Positions 44,004-53,695 of a stretch of 64,000 nucleotides of DNA are shown here, piece after piece; the stretch's first letter is position 1, and each line of letters starts with the position of its first letter. Source of the stretch: Actinomycetota bacterium (GTDB taxonomy: Bacteria > Actinomycetota > Actinomycetes > S36-B12 > CAIYMF01); contig JAPLAU010000032.1 in assembly GCA_026393115.1 (NCBI GenBank), forward strand, positions 112,515 through 176,514, written 5' to 3'. The notes under the pieces are model-generated. The model did not search any database and had not been told where the DNA came from. It saw only the letters and a program-made list of their open reading frames with translations. Position numbers and translations under genes: made by a program.

Positions 44004-44924
44004 GTGCAGGAGCCAGTCGAAGCACCGCCGCGTCTACGCGTTGGCGTAGTCGGTGTCGGTCGCGCGGGCTCAGCCATTGGCGCCGCGCTCCGTCGTGCTG
44101 GCCATGTGGTGGTCGCAGTATCGGCCGTCTCCGAATTGAGTCGGGTGCGTGCCGAGGCGATGCTTCCGGGTGTACCGGTCGTTGCCGTGCCTGACGTGGT
44201 GGGCAGCGCCGATCTGGTGGTGTTGGCGGTGCCTGATGATGTGCTGCCCGCGCTGGTCGAAGGTCTTGCCTCGACTGCCACGTTCCGGCGGGGGCAGTTC
44301 GTGGTGCACCTCTCGGGTCGCTACGGAACTGACGTTCTCGAACCGGCCACGCTCTGTGGCGCGCTACCTCTGGCGCTACACCCGGTGATGACCTTCACGG
44401 GTACCAGCGTCGATCTGGCCCGACTCGATGGCTGCCCCTTCGGAGTGACGTCACCGGATGTCCTACGCCCCGTGGCCGAGGCGCTCGTGGTTGAGATGGG
44501 TGGCGATCCAGTCTGGATCGTCGAAGAACACCGTGGGCTGTATCACGCAGCGCTGGCGAATGGCAGCAACCACCTCATCACCCTGGTTGCTCAGACTCTT
44601 GACCTGTTGTCTCACGCGGGGGTCGATGACCCCGCGCGACTGGTGTCTCCTCTGCTGCACGCGTCACTCGACAATGCGTTGGCGGCGGGTGACCGTGCAC
44701 TCACCGGTCCGGTCGCGCGCGGTGATTCCGGAACAGTGGCCGACCATGTGGAACAAATTGGTCGGGTGAGTCGCGAAGCGCAAGCCGCGTACGTGGCCAT
44801 GGCTCGACTCACCGCCGATCGTGCTCTTGCTGCCACCACGCTGACTCCTGCTCAAGCCGAGTCGCTGCTTGATGTGTTGGCACGCCCCCGCGATGTCACG
44901 CCACCGCAGGGGGGCGACGAGTGA
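44004..44924 (+). CDS. Rossmann-like/DUF2520 protein
   Basis: 306 residues: an N-terminal NAD(P)-binding Rossmann domain (RVGVVGVGRAGSAIGAALRRAG, LVVLAVPDDVL) and a C-terminal DUF2520 helical domain (GLYHAALANGSNHLITLVAQ, TGPVARGDSGTV). The pair resembles short-chain ketopantoate or pyrroline reductases in layout. The orthologue lies next to panC in mycobacteria (Rv3603c). A ketopantoate-reductase-like role in pantothenate synthesis is a reasonable inference. Its stop overlaps the panC GTG (GTGA). Confidence 0.87.
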   Translation: MQEPVEAPPRLRVGVVGVGRAGSAIGAALRRAGHVVVAVSAVSELSRVRAEAMLPGVPVVAVPDVVGSADLVVLAVPDDVLPALVEGLASTATFRRGQFVVHLSGRYGTDVLEPATLCGALPLALHPVMTFTGTSVDLARLDGCPFGVTSPDVLRPVAEALVVEMGGDPVWIVEEHRGLYHAALANGSNHLITLVAQTLDLLSHAGVDDPARLVSPLLHASLDNALAAGDRALTGPVARGDSGTVADHVEQIGRVSREAQAAYVAMARLTADRALAATTLTPAQAESLLDVLARPRDVTPPQGGDE

Positions 44925-45823
44925 CCGAGTTGATCGACAGCCTTGAGGGGCTGCGCACCCGACTTGGAACGCGCGCCACCGATGGCGAGCACTCCACCCC
45001 GCGACGCCCGCGCGTCGTCGTGATGACTATGGGCGCTCTTCATGACGGGCACCTCGAGTTGGTGCGTGCCGGACGCGCCTGGCTCGGAAACCGCGGGCTG
45101 GGGCCACGCGATGCTGAAATCGTGGTGACGGTATTCGTCAATCCACTGCAGTTCAGTGATCCGAGCGACTTGGCGAAATACCCAAGAACGCTCGACGATG
45201 ACGTCGCCCTGTGTCGTTCCGAAGGGGTTGAGGTTGTTTTCGCGCCGTCCGTCGACGAGATGTACCCCGACGGTGATCCCCTCATTACGGTCGATCCTGG
45301 TGTTCTCGGTGAGACGCTTGAAGGAATCTCACGGCCCGGTCACTTTCGGGGGATGCTCACGGTGGTCAATCGTCTGCTGATGGTGACCGCGCCCACTGCC
45401 GCCATGTTTGGCGAGAAGGACTACCAGCAACTCGCACTCATTCGTCGGATGGTCGCCGACCTTCTCATTCCGACTCACATTGTGGGAGTCCCGACTGTGC
45501 GGGAAGCCGACGGACTGGCGATGTCGAGTCGCAACCGGCGACTCAGTGCGCGCGATCGCGCAGCAGCGATTGCCGTGCCGCAGTCGCTCGAACGTGTGCG
45601 GGCCGCTCTTGAGTCCGGTGCGTCGGCGGAGTTCGCCGCGGACGACGCCTCGCGGTGGCTGGCGGCTCAGCCGTTGGTCGATGAGGTCGACTACCTTGCG
45701 GTGCGTTCGACGCAGTTCGAAGCGCCGCCGCGTGCGGGCGAAGCGCGCGCATTGGTGGCCGCTGTCGTGGGTGGAGTGCGCTTGATCGACAATGTTCGCG
45801 TGACCATTCCGCAGGCACGATGA
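44921..45823 (+). CDS. panC: Pantothenate synthetase
   Basis: 300-residue ATP-dependent ligase joining pantoate and beta-alanine. HIGH-like motif in MGALHDGHLELVR, then TVFVNPLQFSDPSDLAKYPRT, FGEKDYQQLALIRRMV and the KMSKS-like SSRNRRLS. GTG start overlaps the DUF2520 stop; stop overlaps nadB. No panD follows, unlike in many relatives. Confidence 0.95.
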   Translation: MTELIDSLEGLRTRLGTRATDGEHSTPRRPRVVVMTMGALHDGHLELVRAGRAWLGNRGLGPRDAEIVVTVFVNPLQFSDPSDLAKYPRTLDDDVALCRSEGVEVVFAPSVDEMYPDGDPLITVDPGVLGETLEGISRPGHFRGMLTVVNRLLMVTAPTAAMFGEKDYQQLALIRRMVADLLIPTHIVGVPTVREADGLAMSSRNRRLSARDRAAAIAVPQSLERVRAALESGASAEFAADDASRWLAAQPLVDEVDYLAVRSTQFEAPPRAGEARALVAAVVGGVRLIDNVRVTIPQAR

Positions 45824-47454
45824 CCACGCGACTACCGCTTCGGCTGGCGGCTGCATCAGCAGGCTGGACGCAGGAAGCCGATGTGGTGGTCGTCGGTTCC
45901 GGTGTGGCGGGCCTCACGACCGCGCTGCATGCACGTCGGGCCGGCCGCAGCGTGATCTTGGTGACCAAGTCAACGGTCGATCAGGGATCGACTAGGTGGG
46001 CGCAAGGCGGAATTGCCGCGGCACTTGACCCGGAAGATTCACCCGCCGACCACCTGCAGGACACGCTCGTGGCCGGTGCTGGCCTGTGCGATCGCGATGC
46101 GGTTAATGTGCTGGTCACCCAAGGTCCTGATGCGCTGCGTCGCTTGATGGCACTCGGTGCTCAGTTCGATCGCGATGCCAGCGGTGAGATTGCGCTCACC
46201 CGCGAGGGCGGGCATCTGCGCGACCGGATTGCCCATGCGGGCGGAGACGCAACCGGCGCAGAAATCTCGCGCGCCCTTGTCGAGGCGGTCGCCAATGACC
46301 CGGGTATTGAACTCATTGAACAGGCATTGGTGCTCGATCTGCTGCTTGATGGCAGGGGATGCGCACAAGGAGTCACCCTGCACGTCATGGGTGAGGGGCA
46401 GCGCGATGGAGTGGGCGCAATCTTGGCTCCGGCCGTGGTGTTGGCGACCGGCGGTATCGGCCAAGTCTTCTCGCAGTCAACCAACCCTCGAGTGGCCACC
46501 GGCGATGGCGTAGCCGCGGCATTGCGTGCTGGTGCCGCGGTTTCCGATCTTGAGTTCGTACAGTTCCACCCCACGGTGATGTGGCTCGGACCTGAGGCTG
46601 CTGGCCAGCAACCGCTGGTGTCGGAGGCCGTTCGCGGTGAAGGCGCAACATTGGTCGACGATGACGGCGTGCGTTTCATGGTGGGTGTGCATCCGCTTGC
46701 TGAACTAGCACCGCGCGACGTGGTGGCGAAGGCCATCATGCGTCGCATGCGCGAAACAGGTGCGCAGCACATGTGGCTTGATGCGCGCGCTCTGGGTGGT
46801 GAGTGGCCCAATCGTTTCCCCACCATCTTGCAGTCGTGCCTCACGCACGGAATCGATCCACGCCATGACCTCATTCCGGTCGCTCCTGCGCAGCACTATC
46901 ACTCCGGTGGCATCAGCACCGACCTCTTTGGACACTCGTCACTACCTGGACTCTTCGCCTGTGGTGAGTGTGCCTGCACCGGCGTTCACGGTGCTAATCG
47001 CTTGGCGTCGAACTCACTGCTCGAAGGCTTGGTTTTCGCCGAGCGCATCGGCGCGGTTCTGGGTTCGGAACTTCCGTCACGTCGCGACCCAGTGGCACCG
47101 ACGGGTACACCGGGGCTTCTCCCGGCGACGAGTCGGCGCCCGTTACAGCGCGCCATGACCGAGGGAGTCGGGGTGCTGCGCAGTGCCGATTCACTCGCGA
47201 CGGCATCTTCGGTGCTCGGTGCTTTGGCCGAAGGTTTAGATGACGACCCCTGCACCGAAACATGGGAAACGACCAACCTGCATGCGGTGGCCTCGGTACT
47301 GACGGCCAATGCGTCGGCGCGCCTAGAAACCCGCGGATCACATTGGCGCGAAGACTTTCCTGATCGTGACGACGACGCGTGGCGTGTGCGACTTCGTACC
47401 CATGTCGACGAAGGCGGGCACTTGGTGACCGAACGTGAACCGGTGGGCATCTGA
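45820..47454 (+). CDS. nadB: L-aspartate oxidase
   Basis: 544-residue flavoenzyme oxidising aspartate to iminoaspartate for NAD synthesis. FAD motif VVVGSGVAGLTTALHARRAG; active-site segments STRWAQGGIAAAL, QFHPTVMW, EAVRGEGATLVDD, HYHSGGISTDLFGHSS, and CTGVHGANRLASNSLLEGLVF (flavin contact). It overlaps panC by four bases and nadC by one. nadA, which uses the product, is not in the window. Confidence 0.95.
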   Translation: MTTRLPLRLAAASAGWTQEADVVVVGSGVAGLTTALHARRAGRSVILVTKSTVDQGSTRWAQGGIAAALDPEDSPADHLQDTLVAGAGLCDRDAVNVLVTQGPDALRRLMALGAQFDRDASGEIALTREGGHLRDRIAHAGGDATGAEISRALVEAVANDPGIELIEQALVLDLLLDGRGCAQGVTLHVMGEGQRDGVGAILAPAVVLATGGIGQVFSQSTNPRVATGDGVAAALRAGAAVSDLEFVQFHPTVMWLGPEAAGQQPLVSEAVRGEGATLVDDDGVRFMVGVHPLAELAPRDVVAKAIMRRMRETGAQHMWLDARALGGEWPNRFPTILQSCLTHGIDPRHDLIPVAPAQHYHSGGISTDLFGHSSLPGLFACGECACTGVHGANRLASNSLLEGLVFAERIGAVLGSELPSRRDPVAPTGTPGLLPATSRRPLQRAMTEGVGVLRSADSLATASSVLGALAEGLDDDPCTETWETTNLHAVASVLTANASARLETRGSHWREDFPDRDDDAWRVRLRTHVDEGGHLVTEREPVGI

Positions 47455-48341
47455 TGTCGCTGAGTCCTTCTCTCGAGGCGCTTCTTGCCGATACCGGTCT
47501 CGATCCGGCAGCCATTGAGCAACTCATCCGGCGCACGATCGATGAAGACCTCGGTGGTGGCGTTGACGTGACGTCCGTTGCGACGGTGCCTGAACACCAA
47601 CGATCAACGATGGATCTCGTGCCCCGATCGCCCGGAGTCGTTGCGGGCATTCCGGTTGCTGCTGCGGTGTTCGACATCGTGTCGAGCGGTGATGCTTCGA
47701 TTTCTGTGGTTGCATCCGATGGAGATCGAGTAGCAGCAGGCGAGGTTCTTCTCAGCGTGACCGGGCGCACGCGTGACCTGCTTACTGCCGAGCGCACGGC
47801 ACTGAACCTGCTCTGTCACCTTTCCGGAGTTGCCACGGCGACAGCGAAGTGGGCAGAGGCGCTCGAAGGCACCGAAACTCGTGTGCGCGATACGCGTAAA
47901 ACCACTCCAGGGCTTCGCGCCTTGGAGAAGTACGCGGTGCGTTGCGGCGGCGGAGTGAACCATCGAATGTCACTCTCGGACGCCGCGCTCGTGAAAGACA
48001 ATCACGTGGTGGCTGCGGGCGGTGTCGCCCAAGCATTTGCTGCCGTGCGTCAGATGTGGCCGGGACTTCTCGTTGAAGTTGAGGTTGACTCACTTGAGCA
48101 ACTCAGCGAGGTGCTCGATGCCGGCGCAGATCTGGTGATGCTCGACAATTTCGATCCAGCGGGTATGCGCGAGGCAGTCGAAGTGACCGCGGGGCGTTGC
48201 CAGTTGGAAGCCTCGGGCGGACTCACGCTCGAGGACGCTGCCGCAGTGGGCGCAACCGGTGTTGATTTCGTCGCGGTAGGCGCACTGACACACTCCGCAC
48301 CGGTACTCGATATCGGCGCCGACCTTCGATCCGTCGACTGA
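47454..48341 (+). CDS. nadC: Nicotinate-nucleotide pyrophosphorylase (quinolinate phosphoribosyltransferase)
   Basis: 295-residue enzyme converting quinolinate and PRPP to nicotinate mononucleotide. Signature segments: RDTRKTTPGLRALEKYAVRCGGG, NHRMSLSDAALVKDNH, VEVEVDSLEQ, DLVMLDNFDP and LEASGGLTL. Starts at the nadB stop (TGATG). Confidence 0.95.
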   Translation: MSLSPSLEALLADTGLDPAAIEQLIRRTIDEDLGGGVDVTSVATVPEHQRSTMDLVPRSPGVVAGIPVAAAVFDIVSSGDASISVVASDGDRVAAGEVLLSVTGRTRDLLTAERTALNLLCHLSGVATATAKWAEALEGTETRVRDTRKTTPGLRALEKYAVRCGGGVNHRMSLSDAALVKDNHVVAAGGVAQAFAAVRQMWPGLLVEVEVDSLEQLSEVLDAGADLVMLDNFDPAGMREAVEVTAGRCQLEASGGLTLEDAAAVGATGVDFVAVGALTHSAPVLDIGADLRSVD

Positions 48342-48356
48342 CCTGAGGACTTACTG

Positions 48357-49121
48357 ATGCTGCTTGCGATCGACGTTGGAAACACCAACACCGTCCTGGG
48401 TTTGTTTGAAGGCAACGACCTCATGCGCTCGTATCGCGTCAAGACCGACGCGCGTTCGACATCCGATGAAATGGCCCTGACCTTTCGCGGGCTGCTCAGT
48501 GATAAGCCCAAGATCACCGGGGTTGCGCTCTGCTCGACCGTGCCCCAAGTTCTGCGTGAAATGCGCCAGATGATCGACGAGTACTACCCCGATGTGCCTC
48601 ACGTCGTGGTCGAGCCTGGAACCAAGACAGGCGTGCCGATTCTCACCGATAACCCGAAGGAAGTGGGTGCCGACCGCATCGTCAACACCCTGGCTGCCTT
48701 CACGCTGTACGGCGGACCGTCAATCGTTGTCGACTTCGGAACGTCGACGAACCTCGATGTGGTTTCGGCACGTGGCGAGTTCCTCGGTGGCGCCTTGGCA
48801 CCTGGCATCGAAATCTCTCTTGACGCCCTAGCGTCGCGCGCCGCTCAACTGCGCAAGGTCGAACTCGTCGAGCCGCGCAACGTCATCGGTAAGAACACGG
48901 TCGAGGCTCTGCAAAGTGGTGCGCTCTACGGTTTCGCCGGGCAAGTTGACTACCTCGTGCGTCGCATTACCGTTGAGCTCGGTGCCGTGCCAGCGGCTGT
49001 CATCGCGACGGGCGGGCTCGCTCCGATTGTCGTTCCGCACTCAGAGACCATCACGGCCCATGCACCTCATCTCACCCTCGATGGTCTCCGACTGGTGTTT
49101 GACCGCAACGTCGAAGCATGA
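48357..49121 (+). CDS. coaX: Type III pantothenate kinase
   Basis: 254-residue ASKHA-fold kinase phosphorylating pantothenate, the first step of CoA synthesis. Phosphate-1 loop LLAIDVGNTNTVLGLF, then GADRIVNTLAAFTLYG, VVDFGTSTNLDVV, GGALAPGIEISLDALASRAAQL. With panC in the same cluster, pantothenate synthesis is followed by its activation. A GAGG motif precedes the ATG. Confidence 0.95.
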   Translation: MLLAIDVGNTNTVLGLFEGNDLMRSYRVKTDARSTSDEMALTFRGLLSDKPKITGVALCSTVPQVLREMRQMIDEYYPDVPHVVVEPGTKTGVPILTDNPKEVGADRIVNTLAAFTLYGGPSIVVDFGTSTNLDVVSARGEFLGGALAPGIEISLDALASRAAQLRKVELVEPRNVIGKNTVEALQSGALYGFAGQVDYLVRRITVELGAVPAAVIATGGLAPIVVPHSETITAHAPHLTLDGLRLVFDRNVEA

Positions 49122-49138
49122 GCCGCGCAGCGGGTCGG

Positions 49139-49144
49139 TAGCCT
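49139..49144 (+). promoter_or_regulatory. -10 hexamer TAGCCT before lysS
   Basis: Nine bases before the ATG at 49154; leaderless or nearly so. Confidence 0.4.
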
Positions 49145-49153
49145 TGGGTCACC

Positions 49154-50665
49154 ATGACAGAGCCCAGCACCGACCTTAGCCACGATGACGACCTGCCCGA
49201 GCAGATGGCGGTGCGTCACGACAAGCGACGCCGACTGCTCGACGGCGGAGTCGAGGCCTACCCCGTGCGAGTACCTCGCACACACTCTCTTGCGCAGGTA
49301 CGCGAGCAGTTTCCTGATCTTGAGGCTGACACGGCAACCGGAGTCAAGGTCGCTGTCGCCGGTCGCGTGATCTTTGTGCGCAACACCGGCAAGTTGTGTT
49401 TTGCACGTCTCCGCGAGGGTGCAGGTGCCGAACTGCAGGTGATGATCTCGCTCGATCGTGTTGGCGCTGAGCGCCTGGATGACTGGAAGCACCTCGTCGA
49501 CATCGGCGACGTCGTTGCTGTCGAGGGCGAAGTGATTTCGAGCCGCACCGGTGAACTCAGCGTGATGGTCGAGTCGTGGCAGCTCGCGGCCAAGGCCCTG
49601 CGACCGCTGCCCGTGGCACACAAGGAACTCAGTGAGGAAAACCGCTCGCGCCAACGCTACGTCGACCTGATTGTGCGGCCCGAGGCACAAGTCATGGCTC
49701 GCATGCGTCCACGGGTGTTGCAGTCATTGCGGTCAACCTTCGACGGGTGGGGCTTCCTTGAGGTGGAAACCCCAATGCTGCAAACCCAACATGGCGGCGC
49801 GACGGCTCGCCCCTTCGTGACCCGCTCGAATGCGTTCGACATCGACTTGTTCTTACGCATTGCCCCTGAGTTGTTCCTCAAACGATGTGTGGTCGGTGGC
49901 CTCGAGCAAGTATTTGAGATCAATCGCAACTTCCGCAATGAGGGTGCCGACCGCACCCACTCGCCGGAGTTCGCCATGTTGGAGTGGTACGAGGCCTACG
50001 CCGACTACACCGACATGGCCCGCGAAACCCGTGAACTGGTTCAGGCGGCTGCCGTTGCAGCACACGGCAGTTTGGTGTTCGAACACGCCGATGGCCGTTC
50101 GGTTGACCTATCTGGCGATTGGGACGCGGTGCACGTCTACCCCTCGGTCAGTGCGGCAGTGGGCGAGGAGATCACGCCGCAAACGTCGATTTCGCGGCTA
50201 CGCGAACTGGGTGAAGCGGTTGACATTCATTCCGAGCCCACCTGGGTTGCGGGTAAGTACGTCGAGGAACTGCTTGAGCACCACGTCGTCACCACGTTCA
50301 CACGGCCAACATTCGTTTACGACTATCCCGAAGACACCTCGCCGCTGGTGCGCGGGCATCGCGAGCACGAGGGCTTGGTCGAAAAGTGGGACCTTTACAT
50401 CGACGGTTTCGAGCAGGCGACGGGTTACTCCGAACTAGTTGACCCCGTCGTGCAACGCGAGCGACTCGAGTCGCAGTCAGCGCTGCGCGGGCGCGGTGAT
50501 GCCGAAGCGATGTCAGTTGATGAAGATTTCTTGCGCGCCCTTGAGCATGGCATGCCGCCCACAGGCGGTGCGGGTCTTGGCATCGACCGTTTGCTGATGA
50601 CACTCACCGGCCTCGGCATTCGCGACACCATCTTGTTTCCGCTCGTTAAGCCGCGGGAACGGTAG
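49154..50665 (+). CDS. lysS: Lysyl-tRNA synthetase, class II
   Basis: 503-residue class II synthetase: an N-terminal OB anticodon-binding domain ([18 protein letters not shown]), motif 1 around [21 protein letters not shown], motif 2 [21 protein letters not shown] and motif 3 [15 protein letters not shown]. Charges tRNA-Lys. In actinobacteria lysS is followed by lsr2 and clpC; here an acetyltransferase, a GGDEF-EAL gene and ppc are inserted in between. Confidence 0.96.
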   Translation: MTEPSTDLSHDDDLPEQMAVRHDKRRRLLDGGVEAYPVRVPRTHSLAQVREQFPDLEADTATGVKVAVAGRVIFVRNTGKLCFARLREGAGAELQVMISLDRVGAERLDDWKHLVDIGDVVAVEGEVISSRTGELSVMVESWQLAAKALRPLPVAHKELSEENRSRQRYVDLIVRPEAQVMARMRPRVLQSLRSTFDGWGFLEVETPMLQTQHGGATARPFVTRSNAFDIDLFLRIAPELFLKRCVVGGLEQVFEINRNFRNEGADRTHSPEFAMLEWYEAYADYTDMARETRELVQAAAVAAHGSLVFEHADGRSVDLSGDWDAVHVYPSVSAAVGEEITPQTSISRLRELGEAVDIHSEPTWVAGKYVEELLEHHVVTTFTRPTFVYDYPEDTSPLVRGHREHEGLVEKWDLYIDGFEQATGYSELVDPVVQRERLESQSALRGRGDAEAMSVDEDFLRALEHGMPPTGGAGLGIDRLLMTLTGLGIRDTILFPLVKPRER

Positions 50666-51168
50666 TGGGGCCGCAGGTGTTGGTGAGGCACGCACGCACG
50701 AGCGATGTGGCCCTCATTCGCGATCTCGTCGATACCTACTCACCAGACGGACGCCTGCTGTCCAAGGCAACGGTCACCCTCTACGAGGATGTCCCCGAGT
50801 TCCTCGTAGCCGAGGTCGAGGGCGTGGTGGTGGGGTGCGGCGCACTGCACGTGCTCTGGGAAGACCTCGCTGAGGTGCGCACCTTGGCGGTGTTACCAGA
50901 GACCCGGGGAACAGGAGTTGGCTCTGCACTCATGCAGGCCCTCACCGAACGCGCGATCGATCTGGGCGTCACTCGGATGTTCTGCCTGACCTTTGAGACC
51001 GAATTCTTCCGACGGCATGGATTCACCGAGATCGAGGAGACGCCGGTCAGCACCGATGTCTACGAACAGTTGCTGCAGTCGTATGACGAGGGTGTGGCTG
51101 AGTTTCTCGGCCTCGAAAGGGTGAAACCCAACACCTTGGGCAATATTCGAATGTTGCGGGTTCTGTAG
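50665..51168 (+). CDS. GNAT acetyltransferase, short N-acetylglutamate-synthase type
   Basis: 167-residue GNAT-fold protein with the acetyl-CoA loop VLPETRGTGVGSALMQAL and C-terminal FFRRHGFTEIEETPV. The stretch SPDGRLLSKATVTLYEDVPEFLVAE resembles stand-alone ArgA-type N-acetylglutamate synthases of actinobacteria, which start arginine synthesis. The assignment as ArgA is probable, not proven. GTG start overlaps the lysS stop by one base (TAGTG). Confidence 0.82.
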   Translation: MGPQVLVRHARTSDVALIRDLVDTYSPDGRLLSKATVTLYEDVPEFLVAEVEGVVVGCGALHVLWEDLAEVRTLAVLPETRGTGVGSALMQALTERAIDLGVTRMFCLTFETEFFRRHGFTEIEETPVSTDVYEQLLQSYDEGVAEFLGLERVKPNTLGNIRMLRVL

Positions 51169-51270
51169 ATTACAGCAAACCGAGACATGCGGGTTTCCGC
51201 CTGCCTAGAGTGGTGCGGCGAGATGGTTCGAAGCACGTTCGCCGGGTTTGGGGCCAGAGGAAGGCAGGAG

Positions 51271-53682
51271 ATGGCCACGTCGAGAATCGCAGACGATGCG
51301 TTCCTGTTCTTGCCCGATGAGGGGTACCTCCTCGTCGATTCAGACGGTACCGTCCAGTTCGTCAATCGCTTTGCCTGCGAACGACTTGACGTAGATCCGA
51401 GTGAAGTCGTCGGTGCACCTCTGAGCGAATGGTGGCCCGAACTGGCTGAGATTGCGCCGACCAGTCCTCGGCATGGCGGTGCTCTCGACCTCACCACGAG
51501 GTGGCAGGGAAAGGAGCTTGGTGTGCGACTTTTCGCCACCGATAGCGGGCTGGGGGTGGCCTTGCCCCATCGGGCACCCCCGACATCAAGTTCGGAATTG
51601 TGGGCCTTTAGCCGGGCTATTCGAGTCATCGCCGAAGCTGTGGTCATCACGACCGCTGAACCGTTTGGGCCGCCTGGTCCTGTCATCGTGTACGTCAATG
51701 AGGCTCTTCTGAGCCTCACTGGTTATGACCGTGATGAGGTGCTCGGCCGCAGCCCACGCATGTTCCAGGGGCCACACACTGACCCAGGGGAATTGGCGCG
51801 CTTTCATGAGGCGTTCTCCCGTTGGGGGCAGCTCGATGTGACGCTGAGCAATCAGGCCAAGAACGGCACTCCTTACGGGGTTGAGATCAAGATGGTGCCC
51901 GTCTCCGACGAAAAAGGTTGGTTCACGAACTGGGTTGCGGTGCAACGTGACGTAACCGAGGAGTCGAACGAGAGGGTCCGACGCGAGTCCGAGCGCGCTC
52001 TGGTGCAGTCCATCCTTGATTCCTTGCCAACTCAAACCGTGATGCTCAACCTTGAGGGCGACATCGTGGCGGTCAACGGCTCGTGGACCCGCTTCTGGGG
52101 TGGCTCGGAGTCAGACGCCGAACCCGAATGGGTGGGGATGAACTACATCAAGGTCTGTCGCCGAGCGGCGGATTCAGGAATGCCCGACGCGGACGGTGCG
52201 GGGAATGTGGCCGATGGGATCGAGGCCGTTGCACGAGGCGAGTCGGATACGTTTTCTTACGATTACCAACTTGCTCACTCGGGGAGAGACGCCTGGTTTC
52301 ACCTGCAGGCAGTTCCCGTAACAGGCGCACTCGGAATTGTCGTGACGCACACCGACATCACGCGTCGCAAGAATCTTGAAAATGAACTCGGTCATCGTTC
52401 GACCCATGACGCTCTGACGGGCCTGGCTAATCGAGAGTTACTTCGCACGCATCTCAACGAGCACCTGGCTGGTGTGCGAGGGGCCGCGTCGTCGCTCGCG
52501 GTGGCATTCCTCGACCTCGACAATTTCAAAGACATCAATGATGGGCTAGGTCACCACTCAGGTGACCAACTGCTGACTCTGCTGGCCGAGAGATTCGAAT
52601 CGGCCGTGGGGACCTCCGGAACAGCGTCGCGGCTGGGTGGTGACGAGTTCGTGCTCGTGGCGCCGCTGGATACGGGTGAACGTGGTCTCGATTCCTTCAT
52701 GTCGGCTGTGCGCGACGCCGTTGACCAGCCGGTCGTCCTCGATCTCGCCACGGTGAGGGTCAGCGCCAGTGTCGGGCTGGTGACCGTGCCGCCACACGGA
52801 GGAGACGCTACTGAGTTGTTGCGTGACGCAGACACTGCGATGTATGTGTCAAAGCGCAGTGGAGGAGATCGGTGGACGACCTTTACTCCTGCGATGCAGG
52901 AGGAAGTGCGCGTCCGACTCGATGCTCACGAGCGACTCGAACAGGCGCTCAGTGATGACGAGTTTGATTTGGTGTTTCAGCCCGTCATTGACCTGACCAG
53001 CGGATTCACTGTCGGCTCCGAAGCGCTCTTGCGGTGGAACCACCCCGAGCAGGGAGTTCTTGCCCCGGGATCGTTCCTGCACCACGTTGATTCAGGGCCG
53101 TTGATGGAGCAAATCGGCGAGTGGGTGATCGATCGCGCGCTCTCGGTGCAGACCAAGTGGCTGGCGGCTGAGGGACATGAATTGCACGTCATGTCGATCA
53201 ACATCTCGGCTCGACAATTGGGTCGCGGAACTTTGCCGCGCATCGTTCGCGAGGCACTCGACCGTTGGTCAGTGGCGCCGCGGACACTCGGGCTGGAGTT
53301 GGTGGAGGACACGTTACTCGCCGCCGGACCCGTACCCCTCGCTGAAATTGAGGAAATCAAGGCCATGGGAGTGAACATCGCTCTTGACGATTTTGGTATC
53401 GGCTATTCCTCGATGTCGTATCTGCACCAGTTCGATGTGGATGCCATCAAGATCGATCGGCTCTTTGCAACGGGGGTCGACACTTCCCGTCTTGACGGAC
53501 TGCTGCGGGTATTGAGTGATTTGGGACGCGCTGTGAATGCCGTCACGATCGCTGAAGGGATCGAAACGGTGGAACAGTTGACGGCCATGCAAAGGGCGAA
53601 CATCTCGCTAGGTCAGGGCTATCTGCTGGGGCGACCCGCCCCGGCAGGTGACCAGCCGGCACGTTCTCTCATCACGTTCTGA
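51271..53682 (+). CDS. Multi-PAS GGDEF-EAL cyclic-di-GMP protein
   Basis: 803 residues: three PAS-like sensor regions (about 10-100; 110-230 with TGYDRDEVLGRSPRMFQGP; 245-370), then GGDEF (SRLGGDEFVLV) and EAL (GSEALLRWNHP; NISARQLG; LELVEDTLL; DDFGIGYSSM; IKIDRLF; AEGIETVEQL; GQGYLLGRP). Catalytic residues of both domains look intact, but the RxxD inhibitory site is missing (GTSGT at that position), unlike the other two GGDEF-EAL proteins here. The flavin-LOV-like RDEVLGRSPRMFQG is suggestive, but no NCRFLQ cysteine is present. ATG 51271 has GGAAGG upstream. Confidence 0.9.
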   Translation: MATSRIADDAFLFLPDEGYLLVDSDGTVQFVNRFACERLDVDPSEVVGAPLSEWWPELAEIAPTSPRHGGALDLTTRWQGKELGVRLFATDSGLGVALPHRAPPTSSSELWAFSRAIRVIAEAVVITTAEPFGPPGPVIVYVNEALLSLTGYDRDEVLGRSPRMFQGPHTDPGELARFHEAFSRWGQLDVTLSNQAKNGTPYGVEIKMVPVSDEKGWFTNWVAVQRDVTEESNERVRRESERALVQSILDSLPTQTVMLNLEGDIVAVNGSWTRFWGGSESDAEPEWVGMNYIKVCRRAADSGMPDADGAGNVADGIEAVARGESDTFSYDYQLAHSGRDAWFHLQAVPVTGALGIVVTHTDITRRKNLENELGHRSTHDALTGLANRELLRTHLNEHLAGVRGAASSLAVAFLDLDNFKDINDGLGHHSGDQLLTLLAERFESAVGTSGTASRLGGDEFVLVAPLDTGERGLDSFMSAVRDAVDQPVVLDLATVRVSASVGLVTVPPHGGDATELLRDADTAMYVSKRSGGDRWTTFTPAMQEEVRVRLDAHERLEQALSDDEFDLVFQPVIDLTSGFTVGSEALLRWNHPEQGVLAPGSFLHHVDSGPLMEQIGEWVIDRALSVQTKWLAAEGHELHVMSINISARQLGRGTLPRIVREALDRWSVAPRTLGLELVEDTLLAAGPVPLAEIEEIKAMGVNIALDDFGIGYSSMSYLHQFDVDAIKIDRLFATGVDTSRLDGLLRVLSDLGRAVNAVTIAEGIETVEQLTAMQRANISLGQGYLLGRPAPAGDQPARSLITF

Positions 53683-53695
53683 GGGATTCCTCGCT

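Noticed and set aside
51271..53682. LOV photoreceptor assignment for the second PAS region
   Set aside because: The LOV-like segment is present only in outline; the photoactive NCRFLQ-type cysteine is missing.
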